DNA of 64,000 nucleotides, taken from contig CALBWA010000003.1 in NCBI GenBank assembly GCA_937969505.1, positions 1 to 64,000 on the forward strand. The letters are read 5' to 3'. A model generated the notes under the pieces. That model did no database searches. It saw nothing but the letters and a program-made list of their open reading frames with translations, and was not told the DNA's origin. Within the stretch, counting starts at the first letter, position 1, and each line of letters opens with the position of its first letter. This document shows, piece by piece, positions 47,727-57,431 of the stretch. This DNA comes from an uncultured Erythrobacter sp. (GTDB lineage: Bacteria; Pseudomonadota; Alphaproteobacteria; Sphingomonadales; Sphingomonadaceae). The position numbers and the translations under genes were made by a program.

Positions 47727-49838
47727 ATGAACATGCACGCATCTCTGGCCGAAGCGGCCATTCCTTTTGCCATCCCGGTTAACCGCTGGGACGAGCAAGT
47801 GGCCTCCACCAAATCGGAAGCGGAACTGCTTCTTTACCGCTCGAATTTACTCGGTGCGGATCTGACGGTGACAAATTTTGGTGGCGGCAATACGTCGGCC
47901 AAAGTGATGGAGAGTGATCCGCTCACCGGCGGCGAGACCGAGGTTCTGTGGGTTAAGGGATCAGGTGGCGACATTGGTTCCATGGGTATGGACGGTTTTG
48001 CGACCCTCTATCAGGAAAAGCTGCTTGCCCTCGAGTCGCATTACGAAGGCGAGCATGACGATGACAAGATGGTCGGTTTTCTTCCGCACTGCACATTCAA
48101 TCTGAATGGTCGGGCGGCCAGCATCGACACTCCCCTGCATTCGTTGCTTCCCTATAAGCATATTGATCATGTGCATCCTGATGCGATCATTGCACTTGCT
48201 GCATCAAGCGGCGGAGAGGCGGCTACCAAGGAACTTTGGGGCGATGAAATCGGCTGGCTTCCGTGGAAGCGACCCGGTTTTACCTTGGGTGTCCAGATAC
48301 GCGACTTCGCGCGCGCCAATCCAGAAGCCAAGGGGGCAATGCTTGCCGGGCATGGGATCATTTGCTGGGCTGATACGGCCAAGGAATGCTACGATCAGAC
48401 AGTCAGGTTGATTGCAGAAGCTGCCGATTATCTGAACACCAAGCTGTCAGAGGGCCCAGCCTTTGGAGGCGCAAGGGTCGCCCCCGACGAGAACCGTCAG
48501 AAAATCGCGGCTGATTTGATGCCGCGCCTGCGCTCCTTGATGGTGGGTGATCGCCGCAAAGTGGGCCACTTCTCCGATGACGATGCGACGCTGGAGTTCG
48601 TCGGAAGCGCTGACTTCGAGAGGCTGGCAGAGCTCGGTACATCCTGCCCGGATCATTTCTTGCGCACGAAGATCGCTCCTTTGACGCTCGATCCGGAGCG
48701 GCTGGATGACGAAGCGTATCTGAATCAATCCATCACCGGTTACCGGGCGATGTATGAAGCCTATTATGAGCGCTGCAAGCGCGACAATTCCCCCGCCGTG
48801 CGTGATGCCAATCCGGTTGTTGTGCTGGTCCCTGGGGTCGGTCGTATGACCTTTGCCAAAGACAAGGCGACGGCACGTATCGCTGGGGAATTCTATCTCA
48901 ATGCGATCAATGTGATGCGCGGCGCAGAAGCAATTGGCGATTACATTGCGCTGGACGAGCAAGAGGCATTCGACATTGAATATTGGCTTCTTGAAGAAGC
49001 CAAATTGCAGCGCATGCCTGCTCCCAAAGAGATGGTTGGCAAGATTGCGCTGGTTACCGGCGGGGCGGGCGGCATCGGTGCAGCTGTTGCCGAGCGCATG
49101 CTGCGAGACGGAGCCTGCGTGATGTTGGCAGACCGTGATGAGAAGGCGGTCAAGGAGATAGAAGCTGGCCTGGGCAGTGCATTCAGCAAGGATGTAGTCC
49201 GATCGGTAACTTGCGACGTCACCGATGAGGCGCAAGTCGCAGCAGCTCTCGAGGCGTGTGCTCGCGAATTCGGTGGGCTCGACATTCTGGTTGCCAATGC
49301 GGGTATCGCATCTTCGGCGCCCATTGGCGAGACGACCTTGGAATTGTGGAACAAGAATTTTGACGTTCTTGCACAAGGATATTTTCTCACTGCGAAATAC
49401 GCCTGGCCAATGCTGGAAGGTATGGCCGACCAAGGGGGTTCCAGCGTAGTCTTCGTGGGATCGAAAAACGCCGTAGCTGCCGCGAAAAATGCTAGCGCTT
49501 ATGCCAGCGCCAAGGCCGCGGCCAATCACCTTGCGCGATGTCTCGCGCTTGAAGGTGCTGACAGCGGCATTCGCGTGAACGTCGTCAACCCGGATGCTGT
49601 CATCAAAGGTAGCCGTATCTGGGACGGTGATTGGCGTCAGGAACGCGCAGGTGCTCACGGGATCGACTCGGGTGAAGAGCTGGAAGAGCATTATCGCCAG
49701 CGTTCGATGCTGAAGCGGTCCGTTCTGCCCCAGGATATCGCAGAAGCGACATATTGGCTGGCGAGCGACGCATCGGCAAAGTCGACCGGCAACATGATCA
49801 ATGTTGACGCCGGTAACGCGCAAGCGTTTACGCGCTAG
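47727..49838 (+). CDS. rhaD: Bifunctional L-rhamnulose-1-phosphate aldolase / L-lactaldehyde dehydrogenase
   Basis: 703 residues. The N-terminal class II aldolase domain (about 1-430) has NFGGGNTSAKV and metal-binding histidines in DHVHPDAIIALA and LAGHGIICW. The C-terminal short-chain dehydrogenase (from about 440) has KIALVTGGAGGIGAAVAER, VANAG, a catalytic block VFVGSKNAVAAAKNASAY and a final MINVDAGNAQAF. The two parts split rhamnulose-1-phosphate to DHAP plus L-lactaldehyde and oxidise the aldehyde to L-lactate. This fused enzyme is known from Bacillus (RhaEW type) and many alphaproteobacteria. The start at 47727 avoids a weak upstream frame. Operon: rhaD-rhaI-GH105. Confidence 0.93.
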   Translation: MNMHASLAEAAIPFAIPVNRWDEQVASTKSEAELLLYRSNLLGADLTVTNFGGGNTSAKVMESDPLTGGETEVLWVKGSGGDIGSMGMDGFATLYQEKLLALESHYEGEHDDDKMVGFLPHCTFNLNGRAASIDTPLHSLLPYKHIDHVHPDAIIALAASSGGEAATKELWGDEIGWLPWKRPGFTLGVQIRDFARANPEAKGAMLAGHGIICWADTAKECYDQTVRLIAEAADYLNTKLSEGPAFGGARVAPDENRQKIAADLMPRLRSLMVGDRRKVGHFSDDDATLEFVGSADFERLAELGTSCPDHFLRTKIAPLTLDPERLDDEAYLNQSITGYRAMYEAYYERCKRDNSPAVRDANPVVVLVPGVGRMTFAKDKATARIAGEFYLNAINVMRGAEAIGDYIALDEQEAFDIEYWLLEEAKLQRMPAPKEMVGKIALVTGGAGGIGAAVAERMLRDGACVMLADRDEKAVKEIEAGLGSAFSKDVVRSVTCDVTDEAQVAAALEACAREFGGLDILVANAGIASSAPIGETTLELWNKNFDVLAQGYFLTAKYAWPMLEGMADQGGSSVVFVGSKNAVAAAKNASAYASAKAAANHLARCLALEGADSGIRVNVVNPDAVIKGSRIWDGDWRQERAGAHGIDSGEELEEHYRQRSMLKRSVLPQDIAEATYWLASDASAKSTGNMINVDAGNAQAFTR

Positions 49839-49857
49839 CACTCTGGGGAGAGGACGG

Positions 49858-51150
49858 ATGACACAGCTGCCTATCTCGGCCGATCTGGTCGCGGAGCATA
49901 ATGCGAAGTCTCGCGAGGCATTGGCGGACGATTACGCCGCTCTCGGGCGCACGCTTGAAAGACGCGGGATCGCGATTGATTCCATTAAGGAAAAGGTGAA
50001 GGGGTTCGGCGTTGCTGTGCCTAGCTGGGGGGCGGGCCGCGGAGGTACGCGCTTTGCAAAGTTTCCCATTGCCGGAGAGCCCACCAATATTCACGAGAAG
50101 CTGGAGGACTGCGCTGTCATCCATCAGCTTGGCTGTGCGACACCGGCAGTTAGCCCTCATTTCCCGTGGGACTGCGTCGAGGATTACGCGGCGCTGAAAG
50201 ACGAGGCGGCAGCTTACGGTCTGGTTTTTGATGCGGTGAATTCGAACACGTTTCAGGATCAGCCGGGTCAGGCCCAGACTTATGCCACAGGGTCCTTGTC
50301 ATCGACAGTCGAGGCGACCCGCCAGCAAGCCATCGAGCACAACATTGATTGTATCGAAATTGGCAAGAAGATCGGTTCAACAAGGCTGACGGTTTGGGTC
50401 GGGGACGGTACGAATTTTCCTGGCCAGCAGGATCTTGGCAGAAGCTTTGATCGTTATATCGATGCGGCGTCTCAAGTGTATTCAGCCCTGCCTGATAATT
50501 GGAAAATGATGCTCGAGCACAAGATGTTTGAGCCTGCATTTTATTCCAGCGTTATCTCCGACTGGGGCAGCTCATTGATGGCGGCCCAGTCGCTCGGCGA
50601 CAAATGCAAGTGCCTGGTTGATCTGGGGCACCACGCGCCAAATGTGAATATTGAGCAAATTGTGGCTCGCCTTCATCACGCAGGAAAATTGGGTGGCTTC
50701 CACTTCAACGACAGCAAATATGGCGACGACGATCTGGATAGCGGTAGCATCAATCCACACCAATTGTTTCTTGTTTTCAATGAATTGATTGAGGCCGAGC
50801 ACAACCCGCGTGACGGTTTTGATCCTTCCTACATGATCGACCAGTCGCACAATGTGACTGACCCGATCGAGAGCATGCTTTCTTCATCAGAAACGATCGC
50901 CGGCTGTTACGCGCGGGCGCTGCTGGTCGATCGCGACGCGCTGCATGCAGCGCAGAACGATAATGATGTGATGCTGGCCTTCCGGACATTGCGAGCTGCC
51001 TATCAAACTGACGTAACGCCAATTCTGGCGCAGGCCCGTGATGAACAGGGCGGTGCGATTGATTGGCTGGGGGCCTATCGGGCGAGCCAGTATCGCGATC
51101 GCAAGGGCCAGGAACGCAAGGCAGTCGGGCTTGGTGCCGGTATCGTCTGA
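49858..51150 (+). CDS. rhaI: L-rhamnose isomerase (RhaI type)
   Basis: 430 residues, matching the Pseudomonas-stutzeri-type isomerase and not the E. coli RhaA type. Metal-site regions are visible: MMLEHKMFEPAFYSSVI, CLVDLGHHAPNVNIEQIV and GGFHFNDSKYGDDDLDSG. It converts L-rhamnose to L-rhamnulose in the cytoplasm. The ATG at 49858 follows GGGGAGAGG; the frame extends into the end of rhaD without a better start. 19 bp separate it from rhaD. The GH105 gene follows after 36 bp. Confidence 0.94.
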   Translation: MTQLPISADLVAEHNAKSREALADDYAALGRTLERRGIAIDSIKEKVKGFGVAVPSWGAGRGGTRFAKFPIAGEPTNIHEKLEDCAVIHQLGCATPAVSPHFPWDCVEDYAALKDEAAAYGLVFDAVNSNTFQDQPGQAQTYATGSLSSTVEATRQQAIEHNIDCIEIGKKIGSTRLTVWVGDGTNFPGQQDLGRSFDRYIDAASQVYSALPDNWKMMLEHKMFEPAFYSSVISDWGSSLMAAQSLGDKCKCLVDLGHHAPNVNIEQIVARLHHAGKLGGFHFNDSKYGDDDLDSGSINPHQLFLVFNELIEAEHNPRDGFDPSYMIDQSHNVTDPIESMLSSSETIAGCYARALLVDRDALHAAQNDNDVMLAFRTLRAAYQTDVTPILAQARDEQGGAIDWLGAYRASQYRDRKGQERKAVGLGAGIV

Positions 51151-51186
51151 GCCAAATTCATTAGACGTAAATTGGGAGTAATGGGG

Positions 51187-52359
51187 ATGACTGTTATGCG
51201 TTCGCTAATGGCGGGCTTGCTGCCAATCGCCGCTCTGACGGCAGGTTGTGCCTATGCGCCATCCGGTCCGTCATCTGTGCAGTCTGCGCCAGCCGCGACA
51301 GACGCCAAGGCGCAAATCCGGACAGTTGCCAACGATGTGGCCGACTGGCAGTTGGCCAATCTTGACAACCTCGACAGCTATATCCGCTTCATCTCTCGCG
51401 AGACGCCCAATCCGCGCGGTTGGGTGAAAGGAACATTTTTCCTTGGGCTGGCTGACTATGCCGAGCAAACAGGCCAGACTCGATATGTTGATGCGCTGGC
51501 TGCAATTGCCGATCGTGAAGAATGGCAACTGGGCAAACGCTTGTATCATGCTGACGATCATCTCGTTGGGCAAGTCTACTTCCGCTTGGCCGAAGCCGGT
51601 CATCCAACGGCTGATCTTGCCCCCACGCGTGCAACTCTTGACGCAATCCTGGCCGACAAGCCCGAGACGCAGATGCTCCATCCCGATAATCATGATGACC
51701 CGGGTTGTGCCAAGCGGTGGTGCTGGTCCGACGCATTGTTCATGGCTCCTGCAACCTGGTGGGACGCACATGAAACATTCGGAGACGAGGCGTATGCTGA
51801 CTACGCCCACTCGGAGTTCAAGGTGGCTACCGACTTGCTGTTCGACCAGGAAGTCGGCCTCTATTATCGCGATAGCCGTTTTTTCGACCGGCGTGGCGCG
51901 GATGGCGAGAAGCTGTTCTGGAGCCGCGGCAACGGTTGGGTTTACGGGGGGCTTGTAAACATCTTGCGGACCATGTCGCAGGACGATCCCCGGCGCGGAT
52001 ACTATGAGTCATTGTTCCGCAAAATGTCGGATCGACTGATCGCGATTCAGGCACCCAACGGGATGTGGCGCGCATCACTGCTCGCATCGAGCGAGACCCC
52101 ACCTGAGACCAGCGGAACTGGATTTTTTGTCTACGGCCTCGCTTGGGGATTGAATGAAGGCGTGTTGCAGGGCGACGCTTATGTGTCAGCAGTTGATGCA
52201 GGGTGGACTGCCTTGAAAGCGAATGTCGATGCCGAGGGACGGCTCGGATATGTGCAGCAGGTTGGTGATCGTCCTGAAGGCGTGCAGCCAAATGATTACC
52301 AGCTTTACGGCACCGGCGCTTTTTTGCTGGCAGCTGGGCAAATGCTTCAACGTGACTGA
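51187..52359 (+). CDS. GH105 family unsaturated glucuronyl/rhamnogalacturonyl hydrolase, lipoprotein
   Basis: About 390 residues. A lipobox (LTAGC) follows the short signal, so it acts in the periplasm. The (alpha/alpha)6 barrel shows GWVKGTFFLGLADYAE, HADDHLVGQVYFRLAE, the catalytic Asp in RWCWSDALFMAPATWWD, SRGNGWVYGGLVN and TSGTGFFVYGLAWG. GH105 enzymes remove the unsaturated uronic acid that lyases create at the non-reducing end, giving DKI for kduI-kduD. The ATG at 51187 is eight bases after GGGAG. Its cotranscription with rhaD and rhaI couples release of uronate and rhamnose, as expected when the repeat is uronate-rhamnose. Confidence 0.92.
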   Translation: MTVMRSLMAGLLPIAALTAGCAYAPSGPSSVQSAPAATDAKAQIRTVANDVADWQLANLDNLDSYIRFISRETPNPRGWVKGTFFLGLADYAEQTGQTRYVDALAAIADREEWQLGKRLYHADDHLVGQVYFRLAEAGHPTADLAPTRATLDAILADKPETQMLHPDNHDDPGCAKRWCWSDALFMAPATWWDAHETFGDEAYADYAHSEFKVATDLLFDQEVGLYYRDSRFFDRRGADGEKLFWSRGNGWVYGGLVNILRTMSQDDPRRGYYESLFRKMSDRLIAIQAPNGMWRASLLASSETPPETSGTGFFVYGLAWGLNEGVLQGDAYVSAVDAGWTALKANVDAEGRLGYVQQVGDRPEGVQPNDYQLYGTGAFLLAAGQMLQRD

Positions 52360-52361
52360 AA

Positions 52362-52469
52362 ATGACGAAAGTAACTTTTTCGAGTAATTTTATTACGCAA
52401 ACCAGACGATACTGATGCACTTTTGCACAGGATGACGAAAAACAATCATAAAACATCATCTATCGTCAT
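52362..52469. repeat. Repeated ATGACGA motifs upstream of the TonB receptor
   Basis: ATGACGAAA occurs at 52362-52370 and again at 52432-52440, exactly 70 bp apart, and the reverse form TCGTCAT at 52463-52469. The last two face each other around a 24-bp spacer. They lie 72-180 bp before the receptor start. Possible regulator sites; nothing more can be said. Confidence 0.35.
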
Positions 52470-52540
52470 GAACGCGCATTGACATGGTCGAAAACAATCG
52501 ATCATATGCAACGACAAAGTTTTGACTGAGGGGAAAATTA

Positions 52541-55500
52541 ATGACTTTGATCCGCACTAGTGGAGCGCGCAGCGCGTTTGAATTGAGCTTGAAGCTCGGT
52601 GTTGCGGCGGCCGCTCTTTGTGTACCTTCGTTGGCTGCTGCCCAAGATGCTGCTGAAGACGAAGCCCAGGAAGAGATCACAACTGCCGACAACGCGGCTG
52701 ATGACAACGTGATCGTAGTTTCCGGCATTCGTGCCAGTCTTGAAGATGCGTTGAACATTCGCCGGAACGCGGATGTTATTCTGGATGGTATCTCATCCGA
52801 TGATATCGGATCGACGCCTGACCTTAACCTTGGTGAAGCGCTGGCTCGTATCCCCGGTGTCCAGATCAACCGCGAAGGTGCACGGCGCGATGCTACCATC
52901 TCTGTGCGTGGCTTGCCTGGCCGGTTCACCAAAACCACGGTTATGGGTCAGACGATCGCGTCAACTACGCGGGGCAATAACACCGGTAATCCTTTCGGCA
53001 TCTTTGAAAGTTCAATCTTTAACGGTGCGAACGTGATCAAGTCGTTCACTGCCGATACCCCGGCTGGAGGCCTTGCTGCTCAGGTCGACTTGCGTTTGAA
53101 TAGCGCTCTGGCGCGTCGCGAAGGTTTCGTGGTTCGCGCTGAAGTTGACCACGAAGAGACGACGGGCGATTACCTTCCGAAATTCTTCGTCTCTGGCGCG
53201 CAACGGTTCGGCCGTTTCGGTGTGTATGCCAATTTCGCTTATTCAGAACAAAGCTTCCGCCGCGATTCACTTCGTCTGAACAATTATCGCGAATTCACCA
53301 ACGGTCAGGTTTCCGCCTTTGCAAATGGTACGGCAGTCAGTGGTGTCGGTGATGGCCTCGACGCATTGTCCGCAGCGCCAAATCCAGCTTTCAATATCGC
53401 AGAGGTTGGCGATAATGGACTTGATAATGCAGTTATCTTCCCGCGCGTCATTCGCCAGTTTGTTCAGAACAACAAGGGTGAGCGTTTTTCGACGAGCGCA
53501 GGTCTTGCTTATGAGCTTGGCGATAATCTGACCTTCCGGCTTGATGGATTGTATACCCGCCGAGATCTGAGCGAATCCAATCAGGATATCTCGATTTTTG
53601 AAGCTACAAACAACTTCAACTCGCTGATTTCCCCGCTTTCTGATCCCGTTAACGTCGGTGTTGTCGACTTTGATGAGAACGGCACCGAAGAGAACGTATT
53701 TATCGTTCCGCGCGTGCTTATCAGCGATTCTCAATCTGCTATTGAAAACCGCAGCTTTCCGGCGCTTGACGAGACCTGGGCAATCTACCCCCAGTTCAAC
53801 TTCGAGAATGAAAATTGGCGGGTCGATCTGATCGGGACATACTCTGAGGCAACAGGAACGGCGTCTCTTAACCAGTATAGCCTCCGCGTCCGTAACCGCG
53901 GTGGTAGTGCTGCAACCCGTAACCTGGATTCGAACCTCGACGGTATCGATGACCGTGGAAACAACTCGATCCTGATCCTGGATCAGGGTCTTGGCGACCT
54001 CAATGGCATCTTCGTTGACAACATCATTGATCCGCGCCTGCTTGAGCTTGACCAGGTCCGCGGGAACACTCGGATTGAAGCTGGCGCCGGTATCGGTGCA
54101 CGTGATGACTTTGCAGGCTTTACTCCTCCTGGTCCCAACCAGAATGGGTTCAACCAGCCCACTTCAATTCTTGCCCTTGGTTTTACCGAAGGTGTGAAGC
54201 GCGATTTGGCATCGATTGACTTTGATGTTGCGCGCAAGTTTGCAGGCAGCGTGATTACTGAACTTCAGGTCGGCGGATATTATAGCGACGAAACGTCCGA
54301 CCGTTTTCGTTCGGAGTTTGGCGGCCTTGGCCTGAATTACGCGGCGGCGTTTGACCCAAGCATTCTTGTCCCCAACGATGGTGTTGCCCAGGGGGGCGAC
54401 TATCTTGGTGGCGAAGTTCCTGGTGTTGAACTGGACAATTTCCTGTCGCTCGACATTCCGGTGTTGGAATCGTTGCTGGGCTCTGCGAGTCAGGAATTGC
54501 GCGACGATTTGACCTTCGCACCTAACGCGCGGAACATTGCAGGGTATTTCCCTGAATTGACACCTGAGAGTCTGGCGACGATCACACCTGCCGAAATCGT
54601 GGCAGCCCTTCCGCTGGTCAACGCGCCAGGCGGCAACACTTACCTTGCACGCCCGCAGCTTTCGCGCTCAACAATAGTTGACAACAATTTCACTTCCTCG
54701 CGCGAAACCGTCGAGCTTTACGGCATGGCGAAATTCGATCTCAGTGAGGTTAGTGATACGCAGCTGCGAGGCAATATCGGTTTGCGTTATGTCAGGACCG
54801 ACCTTGTCGGGCAGACAAATCCGACCTTCCTGCAGTTCTATGACAATTTGAACGCGATCCGCGCAGCAAATGGTGGTCCTGCTCTGGAATTCAGGGATGC
54901 CAGTGACAGTGACAACCTCATCTTCGGTCAGGGTAGCAACACCTTCAGCCGATTCCTTCCTTCGGCAAATATCATCTTTGAGATTACGCCGGATATCGTG
55001 CTGCGCGCAGCCTATTACGAGACCTTTGAGGCACTGGATCTCGCCGAATTTACGCCAACACCAACGTTGATTGTCGAAAATGCGGTCGATCTGGATGATG
55101 ACGATCTGGATCCCAATGATCCGGACCGGATTGTCGGCTCTGACGGTAATCCCATTCCCCGTACATCGGTCAACATCTCTACGCTTGATGTTGTCCCGCG
55201 GCGCTCCAAGGCGTTCGACCTTGGTTTGAGCTGGTACAATGGTGGCGGCAATGTGGTATCAATCGGGTTCTTCCGCAAATCACTGATCGGTGACATTTCG
55301 AGGCAGCGGAATTTCTGCCCCGAAGGCGAAGATCTGGTCGTTGGCGACCGCACTTTCAGCGACATTCGTTTTGCCGATGTGAACTCGCCGAATGATATCG
55401 AGGCGTCATTTGCTGGTAACTGTGTCTTTACCAATGATCTTGGCGATCCGCAGCGCGTGCGTGTCTCGCGGACGGTCAACAATCCTGACACCATCAAGAT

Positions 55501-55942
55501 TACCGGTTTTGAGGCTCAAATCCAGCAGCAGTTCGACTTCTTGCCCGGCTTGCTGGGGAACACCGGTGCAGTTCTGAACTATACCCGCGTTCGCTCAGGC
55601 GGTGACAATGATGTCCAGCTCTTCAACGTGGCCGAAGATACCTACAACATCATCGGTTATTACGAAGACAATTTCCTGCAGGCGCGATTGGCTTACAACC
55701 GACAGTCAGAGATTCAGCGCGAAGGCGGTAGCTCTTTCATCGGTGGGTCGACGATCATTGCTCCGCGTGGACAGTTGGACTTTAGCGGTGCGATCAAGCC
55801 TATGCGGGGTCTTGAAGTCCGTTTCGAGGTCTTCAACATTACGCAAAGCTCGCGCCTTGAATATCTCGGTGTGGAGGAGTTGTTCCGTCTTTATGAGTAT
55901 GATGGACGGACATATTCGCTTTCAACGACTTACAGGTTCTAA
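52541..55942 (+). CDS. TonB-dependent receptor, carbohydrate type (largest of the window)
   Basis: 1133 residues, start after GGGGAAAA. Signal peptide cleaved after AAA/AQ. The plug has VIVVSGIRASLEDALNIRR and DDIGSTPDLNLGEALARIPG, the barrel ends in STTYRF. Same subfamily as the receptor at 36456 but with long extra loops. It lies between the GH105 gene and the first lyase, so it is the best candidate for uptake of lyase-made oligosaccharides. It has its own upstream region of 180 bp with repeated ATGACGA motifs and a hairpin behind it. Confidence 0.93.
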   Translation: MTLIRTSGARSAFELSLKLGVAAAALCVPSLAAAQDAAEDEAQEEITTADNAADDNVIVVSGIRASLEDALNIRRNADVILDGISSDDIGSTPDLNLGEALARIPGVQINREGARRDATISVRGLPGRFTKTTVMGQTIASTTRGNNTGNPFGIFESSIFNGANVIKSFTADTPAGGLAAQVDLRLNSALARREGFVVRAEVDHEETTGDYLPKFFVSGAQRFGRFGVYANFAYSEQSFRRDSLRLNNYREFTNGQVSAFANGTAVSGVGDGLDALSAAPNPAFNIAEVGDNGLDNAVIFPRVIRQFVQNNKGERFSTSAGLAYELGDNLTFRLDGLYTRRDLSESNQDISIFEATNNFNSLISPLSDPVNVGVVDFDENGTEENVFIVPRVLISDSQSAIENRSFPALDETWAIYPQFNFENENWRVDLIGTYSEATGTASLNQYSLRVRNRGGSAATRNLDSNLDGIDDRGNNSILILDQGLGDLNGIFVDNIIDPRLLELDQVRGNTRIEAGAGIGARDDFAGFTPPGPNQNGFNQPTSILALGFTEGVKRDLASIDFDVARKFAGSVITELQVGGYYSDETSDRFRSEFGGLGLNYAAAFDPSILVPNDGVAQGGDYLGGEVPGVELDNFLSLDIPVLESLLGSASQELRDDLTFAPNARNIAGYFPELTPESLATITPAEIVAALPLVNAPGGNTYLARPQLSRSTIVDNNFTSSRETVELYGMAKFDLSEVSDTQLRGNIGLRYVRTDLVGQTNPTFLQFYDNLNAIRAANGGPALEFRDASDSDNLIFGQGSNTFSRFLPSANIIFEITPDIVLRAAYYETFEALDLAEFTPTPTLIVENAVDLDDDDLDPNDPDRIVGSDGNPIPRTSVNISTLDVVPRRSKAFDLGLSWYNGGGNVVSIGFFRKSLIGDISRQRNFCPEGEDLVVGDRTFSDIRFADVNSPNDIEASFAGNCVFTNDLGDPQRVRVSRTVNNPDTIKITGFEAQIQQQFDFLPGLLGNTGAVLNYTRVRSGGDNDVQLFNVAEDTYNIIGYYEDNFLQARLAYNRQSEIQREGGSSFIGGSTIIAPRGQLDFSGAIKPMRGLEVRFEVFNITQSSRLEYLGVEELFRLYEYDGRTYSLSTTYRF

Positions 55943-55962
55943 TGCTTCCATGAACCCTCCCC

Positions 55963-56002
55963 ATGGGCCGGTTGTCAGCTTTGGAGCTGGCGGCCGGCCC
56001 AT
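55963..56002 (+). terminator. Long hairpin after the TonB receptor gene
   Basis: ATGGGCCGG (55963-55971) pairs with CCGGCCCAT (55994-56002); inside is a second stem, CAGCT/AGCTG. It is followed by TTCATTTG, a poor T-run. It may end or attenuate transcription from the receptor before the lyase gene. Confidence 0.5.
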
Positions 56003-56032
56003 TTCATTTGAACAACACGAAAGAACGAAAGA

Positions 56033-57403
56033 ATGCGCGGACTGAACAAGTCGACGACCGGAGCGCTATTGATCGCGCTGTTTTCGATCGGGGCCGCCCC
56101 GCATGCATTGGCTCAGGCAAGCGACAAACTTGCCGATGAACAGCTGAATCTTGCAAGTGAGGTCGAAGCCATTGATTTCACCTGGTCCGGCCATCGCGTA
56201 TTCGCTCAGATGATCCAGCGCGGTGAACATCAGTTGATCGCATATTACGATGCGAACCGGCAGATGAGCATTGCCCATCGTGCGCATCAACGCACGCCCT
56301 GGCGCTATCAGAAAGTGCCCAGCTTCGTCGGGTGGGATAGCCACAATTACGTGACGGTCGATGTTGACGAGAAGGGATACATCCATGTCATGGGCAATAT
56401 GCACAATGACCCGTTGGTGTATTTTCGATCAAGCGAGCCTTGGAATGTGCGCTCTCTCGAGCAGGTCGACTATATTATCAGCCCAGAGCGCGACAGGAAC
56501 GTTACTTACCCACGCTTCATGCATGATCGCGAGGGCAGACTGATTGCGATTTACCGGCTGGGTGGCAGCGGAAACGGCAGGTATTATTACCATCGCTACG
56601 ATACTGCGACCAAGACATGGTCACTGATGCACGATGGCCAATTCTTCGATGGTGAAGACGAGCGGGGGGCTTATTACACCGGTCCCGTCCTTGGTCCCGA
56701 TGGCAAGTTCCACATGATTTGGGTGTGGCGCGAAACGCCCTCTGCCGCCACAAACAACAATCTATCTTATGTTCGCAGTCCTGACCTGGTGAATTGGGAA
56801 GATTCAAACGGAAATCCGGTCACGCTGCCGCTGATCCGGTCAACCGGCGAGATCGTTGATCCGGTGCCGACGTTTGGCGGGATGCTCAACGGGCAAAAGA
56901 AAATCGGATTTGATGCCGATAACCGCCCGATGATTTCTTATTACAAGAATGACGCCAAGGGCGACACGCAGATCATGCTTGCACGCAAATCGGGTGAAGG
57001 CTGGGCCACACACCAGATCAGCGAATGGACTGACAGCAAGCAGTTCCTCGATCGCGGAGGCAGCCTGAACGTTTCGATCCTTGTGCCTGAAGACCCCTAT
57101 GTTGCTGAGGACGGTACAATTCGGGTGAGGGCGAAGCGCGACGGTGAAGAGATAGAATTCGTTGTTGATGCTTCGACCAACCGGACTGTGACAACTGGCA
57201 GCTATACGTCGGTTCCCGAGGTTATTGGCACTTTTCAGGATAATCCGGCGCTGGTCCAGTTCGTCAGAAAGGCTGAGGGCGTGCCGCAGGCCAGCGCGCA
57301 TGACTATTTCTTGAGCTGGGAAGCCAATCCTCCAGCTCAAGATCAGGCTCGTGGAGAAATCCCGCCAGCCTCTACCCTGCGTCTGCATAAGATTCCACGC
57401 TAG
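56033..57403 (+). CDS. BNR_4 beta-propeller polysaccharide lyase, PL25/ulvan-lyase-like
   Basis: 456 residues with a signal peptide cleaved after ALAQ. The repeats have the BNR_4 pattern of seven-bladed propeller lyases: DSHNYVTVDVDEKGYIHVMG, NMHNDPLVYFRSS and IYRLGGSGNGRYYYHRYD. Candidate catalytic His104 and His124 are 20 residues apart, the spacing I recall for the PL25 ulvan lyase from Pseudoalteromonas; Arg175 and the following Tyr residues fit the charge-neutralising and base positions. PL24/PL25 enzymes cut ulvan between sulfated rhamnose and uronic acid by beta-elimination. The enzyme is probably secreted or periplasmic. First gene of a four-gene run with GH106, a DUF5060 protein and a second lyase. 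Confidence 0.85.
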   Translation: MRGLNKSTTGALLIALFSIGAAPHALAQASDKLADEQLNLASEVEAIDFTWSGHRVFAQMIQRGEHQLIAYYDANRQMSIAHRAHQRTPWRYQKVPSFVGWDSHNYVTVDVDEKGYIHVMGNMHNDPLVYFRSSEPWNVRSLEQVDYIISPERDRNVTYPRFMHDREGRLIAIYRLGGSGNGRYYYHRYDTATKTWSLMHDGQFFDGEDERGAYYTGPVLGPDGKFHMIWVWRETPSAATNNNLSYVRSPDLVNWEDSNGNPVTLPLIRSTGEIVDPVPTFGGMLNGQKKIGFDADNRPMISYYKNDAKGDTQIMLARKSGEGWATHQISEWTDSKQFLDRGGSLNVSILVPEDPYVAEDGTIRVRAKRDGEEIEFVVDASTNRTVTTGSYTSVPEVIGTFQDNPALVQFVRKAEGVPQASAHDYFLSWEANPPAQDQARGEIPPASTLRLHKIPR

Positions 57404-57431
57404 GATGGTGGCAGTGCTGGAAGCATATCGA

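Noticed and set aside
48447..49841. 464-codon minus-strand open frame inside rhaD
   Set aside because: Antisense to a conserved bifunctional enzyme; no recognisable features or start signal.
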